The notes beneath the pieces are model-generated. The model worked only from the letters and a program-made list of their open reading frames with translations, was not told the origin of the DNA and searched no databases. A DNA stretch of 7,498 nt. Origin: Thermotogae bacterium (GTDB lineage Bacteria > Thermotogota > Thermotogae > Petrotogales > Kosmotogaceae). The position numbers and the translations under genes are program-made. The stretch is from contig QNAR01000074.1 in the NCBI GenBank assembly GCA_003643975.1, positions 1-7,498 of the forward strand, given 5' to 3'. Each line of letters starts with the position of its first letter. Position 1 is the first letter of the stretch. Of the stretch, positions 5,801-7,498 are shown piece by piece.

Positions 5801-6413
5801 CATACTCCTTTGGTGTTAATGTTTTTATTGTTAAAGCAGCAAGAGCAATCTTAAACAAATCTCCGGGAATGAAAGGCAGCACGCCCATTTGCAAAAGCTG
5901 TGCAAACGATATGGACTGCTTGTTGAACAAACCAAACCACAACCAGAGATTGACTAATCCAGTGGCATAAACGATAGCACTAGCGGCAAACATTACAACT
6001 ACAGCAGGGAAAAAGTTCCTTGCCTTTGGATGGGTATCTATGTATCTTCCAACAAAAAGAGAAGCGACGACAAAGCCAACTAAATAACCTCCAGTTGGGC
6101 CAAACAAAGCGGCTACTCCACTATTAAGGCCAGCAAACCATGGAACTCCAGCAATACCCAGAACGATATAGAAAAGCTGGCTAACACCTCCCCACCAGGC
6201 TCCAAGGGCAACTCCGGAAATTAACACGGCAAAGGTTTGCCCTGTAACGGGAACAGGTGTTCCGGGAAGATAGAACTTAATCTGAGCTAATACACCTGTG
6301 AGTGCAGCCACAGCAAAAGAAAGGGCGAGTTTGTTTAATAGTGGCTGGGCTCTTGGCCATTCAAACAACTTTTTTCTCAGTGTGAAATAGCGTTCTGCAA
6401 TGCTGGTCATCAT
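5796..6413 (-). CDS. bioY: BioY, biotin-specific S component of ECF transporter
   Basis: A 205-residue hydrophobic protein with about six predicted membrane helices. It carries BioY hallmarks: TPVPVTGQTFAVLISG (52-67), GVPWFAGLNSG (89-99), the FGPTGGYLVGF loop (104-114) and the C-terminal PFIPGDLFKIALAA (180-193), whose Asp and Lys are conserved in biotin-binding BioY proteins. BioY captures biotin at the membrane and works with an energising ECF module (EcfT and two ATPases); none of those is in this window, so it probably shares a module encoded elsewhere. ATG 6413 is chosen over 6410 because GGAGGTG is seven bases upstream. A good extended -10 promoter and an inverted repeat at the likely transcription start suggest control by a repressor. 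Confidence 0.95.
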   Translation of the reverse strand: MMTSIAERYFTLRKKLFEWPRAQPLLNKLALSFAVAALTGVLAQIKFYLPGTPVPVTGQTFAVLISGVALGAWWGGVSQLFYIVLGIAGVPWFAGLNSGVAALFGPTGGYLVGFVVASLFVGRYIDTHPKARNFFPAVVVMFAASAIVYATGLVNLWLWFGLFNKQSISFAQLLQMGVLPFIPGDLFKIALAALTIKTLTPKEYE

Positions 6414-6459
6414 GAAAAGACACCTCCAAAGCTAAGTAAATTCAACTTAAATATACCAT

Positions 6460-6484
6460 TTGCCCTTTCCCTTTTTGAGGGCAA
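6460..6484. promoter_or_regulatory. inverted repeat at bioY transcription start, candidate operator
   Basis: TTGCCCT (6460-6466), 11 bases, then AGGGCAA (6478-6484): a perfect 7-bp inverted repeat beginning one base downstream of the bioY -10 box and covering the predicted transcription start near 6479. The position suits a repressor site. It does not match the E. coli BirA consensus (TTGTAAACC and its complement), so the regulator is unknown. It could instead act as a hairpin in the 5' leader. Confidence 0.5.
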
Positions 6485-6485
6485 T

Positions 6486-6514
6486 ATTGTATCAATAAGA
6501 TTGAAGCCAGTAAA
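6486..6514 (-). promoter_or_regulatory. bioY promoter
   Basis: On the minus strand, TTTACT (6514-6509), a 17-base spacer and TACAAT (6491-6486), with TG one base before the -10 box (extended -10). The start of transcription would be near 6479, giving a leader of about 65 bases to ATG 6413. Confidence 0.6.
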
Positions 6515-6541
6515 GGCTGTTTTTTTGCCTCTTAATTTTGG

Positions 6542-6571
6542 TTGACTTTGTGAATCGCAATTTGATAGTAT
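6542..6571 (+). promoter_or_regulatory. promoter of the trpL-trpB2 unit
   Basis: TTGACT (6542-6547), an 18-base spacer and TAGTAT (6566-6571), with TG at 6563-6564 making an extended -10. Transcription would start near 6578, about 22 bases before the leader peptide ATG. A TTGGTT/AACCAA inverted repeat (6538-6543 and 6573-6578) brackets this promoter. Confidence 0.6.
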
Positions 6572-6599
6572 AAACCAAGGCTAATCAGAGGTGAGCAAA

Positions 6600-6668
6600 A
6601 TGCTGGTTTACATTGAAACAAAATTGAATATGTTCTGGTGGTGGCAGAAAAGCCCCTTTGGCGGGTAG
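6600..6668 (+). CDS. trpL: Trp attenuator leader peptide with three consecutive Trp codons
   Basis: A 22-codon ORF, ATG 6600 to TAG 6666-6668, ending in MFWWWQKSPFGG. Tryptophan codons at 6636, 6639 and 6642 are adjacent, which is very unlikely by chance immediately before a tryptophan synthase gene. GAGGTGA (6588-6594) lies five bases before the ATG, as good a ribosome site as those of the real genes here. The peptide is the sensor of a ribosome-mediated attenuator: the position of the translating ribosome, stalled at Trp codons or at the stop, decides which RNA hairpin forms downstream. The last Trp codon ends six bases before the antiterminator segment at 6651, and the stop codon is seven bases after it, so a ribosome at the stop would cover that segment. 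It is too short for ordinary gene finders. The peptide itself probably has no other function. Confidence 0.88.
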   Translation: MLVYIETKLNMFWWWQKSPFGG

Positions 6669-6703
6669 TTCTGCTATGCCATAAGAACTATCATAAAGGG
6701 GCT
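6651..6703 (+). promoter_or_regulatory. antiterminator structure of the Trp attenuator
   Basis: AGCCCCTTT (6651-6659, last codons of the leader peptide) is perfectly complementary to AAAGGGGCT (6695-6703), the 5' arm of the terminator. Between them TAGTTCT (6666-6672) pairs with AGAACTA (6684-6690), a hairpin that brings the two arms together. Formation of the 9-bp outer stem excludes the terminator. No convincing protective hairpin upstream of 6651 is seen, so the default without translation may be readthrough. Confidence 0.8.
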
Positions 6704-6729
6704 CTCATTTTGAGGGCCCCTTATTTTTT
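6696..6729 (+). terminator. Trp attenuator terminator hairpin
   Basis: AAGGGGCTCTCA (6696-6707) pairs with TGAGGGCCCCTT (6711-6722) over 12 bp with one U-G wobble and a TTT loop, followed by A and six T (6724-6729). The ribosome site of trpB2 begins at the next base. It is a strong intrinsic terminator placed inside the leader, before the gene it controls. Confidence 0.9.
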
Positions 6730-6741
6730 GGAGGTGAGGAA

Positions 6742-7498
6742 ATGAAGGAAAGAATTATTGTTACTATGCCAAAGGAAGAAATGATAAGCGAGTGGTATAA
6801 CGTAAAGGCAGACCTTCCATTTGTGCTTGATCCGCCCTTAAATCCACAAACAAAAGAGGTTATAACTCCAGAGGCACTTTCGGCGATTTTTTGCCCTTCG
6901 ATTATTGAGCAGGAAGTTACAACCCAGAGACACGTTAAAATTCCCGAAGATGTGCTCAATGAATACGTCGTTTTCAGGCCCACTCCCCTTATCAGGGCGA
7001 GTTTTTTGGAAGAGTATCTTGAAACGCCAGCCAGAATCTACTACAAATATGAAGGAGTCTCACCTACAGGCAGCCATAAGACCAACACAGCACTGGCACA
7101 GGCCTATTTCAACGCCAGAGATGGAATAAAACAGCTCGTAACTGAGACAGGGGCTGGTCAATGGGGCAGTGCACTCTCTTATGCAGGTGCGAAGTTTGGG
7201 TTAAAGGTTCAGGTATTCATGGTGAGGATCAGTTACAACCAAAAGCCCATGCGCAAGTATATGATGCAGCTCTTTGATGGCAGCGTTCAGAAAAGTCCAA
7301 GCCTGAATACAAAATGCGGGCAGGAATACTTAAAAGAAGATCCAGAACATCCAGGATCTTTGGGAATAGCAATTAGCGAAGCCATTGAAACCGTTTTGAA
7401 AGATGGGAACTCCAGATATTCCCTTGGGAGTGTTTTGGATCACGTATTACTCCACCAGACGGTAATCGGGCAGGAACTGAAGAAGCAGCTTGCAATGA
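6742..7498 (+). CDS. trpB: tryptophan synthase beta chain, TrpB2 type, partial (3' end outside window)
   Basis: The first 252 codons of an expected ~420-residue PLP enzyme that makes L-tryptophan from indole and L-serine. ATG 6742 follows GGAGGTGAGGAA (6730-6741). The N-terminal extension is longer than in TrpB1 and ends in RPTPL (79-83). YEGVSPTGSHKTNTA (103-117) holds the Schiff-base Lys113, and ETGAGQWG (135-142) holds the catalytic Glu135; Trp in place of the His of TrpB1 (ETGAGQHG) is a TrpB2 mark, as is the RISYNQKPMRKYMM stretch. TrpB2 enzymes often work without close contact to TrpA. The frame is open to the last base, so the final ATGA is not a stop. The Trp-codon leader and attenuator directly upstream indicate control by tryptophan supply. 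Whether other trp genes follow is not visible. Confidence 0.95.
   Translation, partial: MKERIIVTMPKEEMISEWYNVKADLPFVLDPPLNPQTKEVITPEALSAIFCPSIIEQEVTTQRHVKIPEDVLNEYVVFRPTPLIRASFLEEYLETPARIYYKYEGVSPTGSHKTNTALAQAYFNARDGIKQLVTETGAGQWGSALSYAGAKFGLKVQVFMVRISYNQKPMRKYMMQLFDGSVQKSPSLNTKCGQEYLKEDPEHPGSLGIAISEAIETVLKDGNSRYSLGSVLDHVLLHQTVIGQELKKQLAM

Noticed and set aside
6538..6580. E. coli-type BirA operator between bioY and trpB2
   Set aside because: GGTT and AACC half-sites are present but in everted order relative to TTGTAAACC...GGTTTACAA, and they lie over the trp promoter rather than the bioY promoter.
6578..6741. T-box riboswitch or TRAP-binding leader for trpB2
   Set aside because: I saw no T-box motif or specifier-loop stem and no series of spaced GAG/TAG triplets; the translated Trp-codon ORF explains the leader.
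7495..7498. TGA stop of the trpB2 gene at the window end
   Set aside because: The terminal ATGA is out of frame for a stop: the frame reads GCA ATG A, and the enzyme is only about 60% complete, so the gene continues beyond the window.

Overview
The window looks like bacterial chromosomal DNA, most likely from the Thermotogota and perhaps near Kosmotoga or Mesotoga. That is an inference from gene content (a TrpB2-type tryptophan synthase beta chain, BioY, a MATE pump, a short TrmO), from strong AGGAGGTGA-like ribosome binding sites, and from a degenerate 7-bp repeat in an intergenic region. No 16S rRNA or other decisive marker is present. There are no tRNA or rRNA genes, CRISPR arrays or transposases.

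Layout. Positions 1-1196 (minus strand) hold three tightly overlapping genes for type IV prepilin-like or pseudopilin-like proteins; the last runs off the left edge. Positions 1197-1859 are a long non-coding stretch: an AT-rich part, a ~20-bp degenerate repeat, then an array of about 29 heptamers that stops just before the next gene. On the plus strand follow a MATE-family exporter (1860-3257), a cytosolic reductive-dehalogenase-like double [4Fe-4S] protein (3402-4415) and a short TrmO-type tRNA methyltransferase (4435-4842). On the minus strand, a PfkB-family sugar kinase (4832-5743) overlaps the end of trmO tail to tail, and bioY (5796-6413) lies upstream of it, with a hairpin terminator between them.

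The right end (6414-7498) is a divergent regulatory region between bioY and a tryptophan synthase gene, trpB2, which runs off the window. The leader of trpB2 is a textbook-shaped ribosome-mediated attenuator that standard ORF calling would miss. It has a promoter, a 22-codon leader peptide with three consecutive Trp codons and its own Shine-Dalgarno site, a segment that can pair as antiterminator, and a 12-bp terminator hairpin with a U-tract directly before the trpB2 ribosome binding site. The predicted logic is that Trp shortage stalls the ribosome on the Trp codons and permits trpB2 expression, while Trp sufficiency lets the ribosome reach the stop codon and terminates transcription.

The main items for follow-up are the Trp attenuator, the heptamer array, the signal-peptide-less RdhA-like protein that keeps the apparent catalytic residues, an apparent ATT start codon in the pilin operon, and an inverted repeat at the predicted bioY transcription start.
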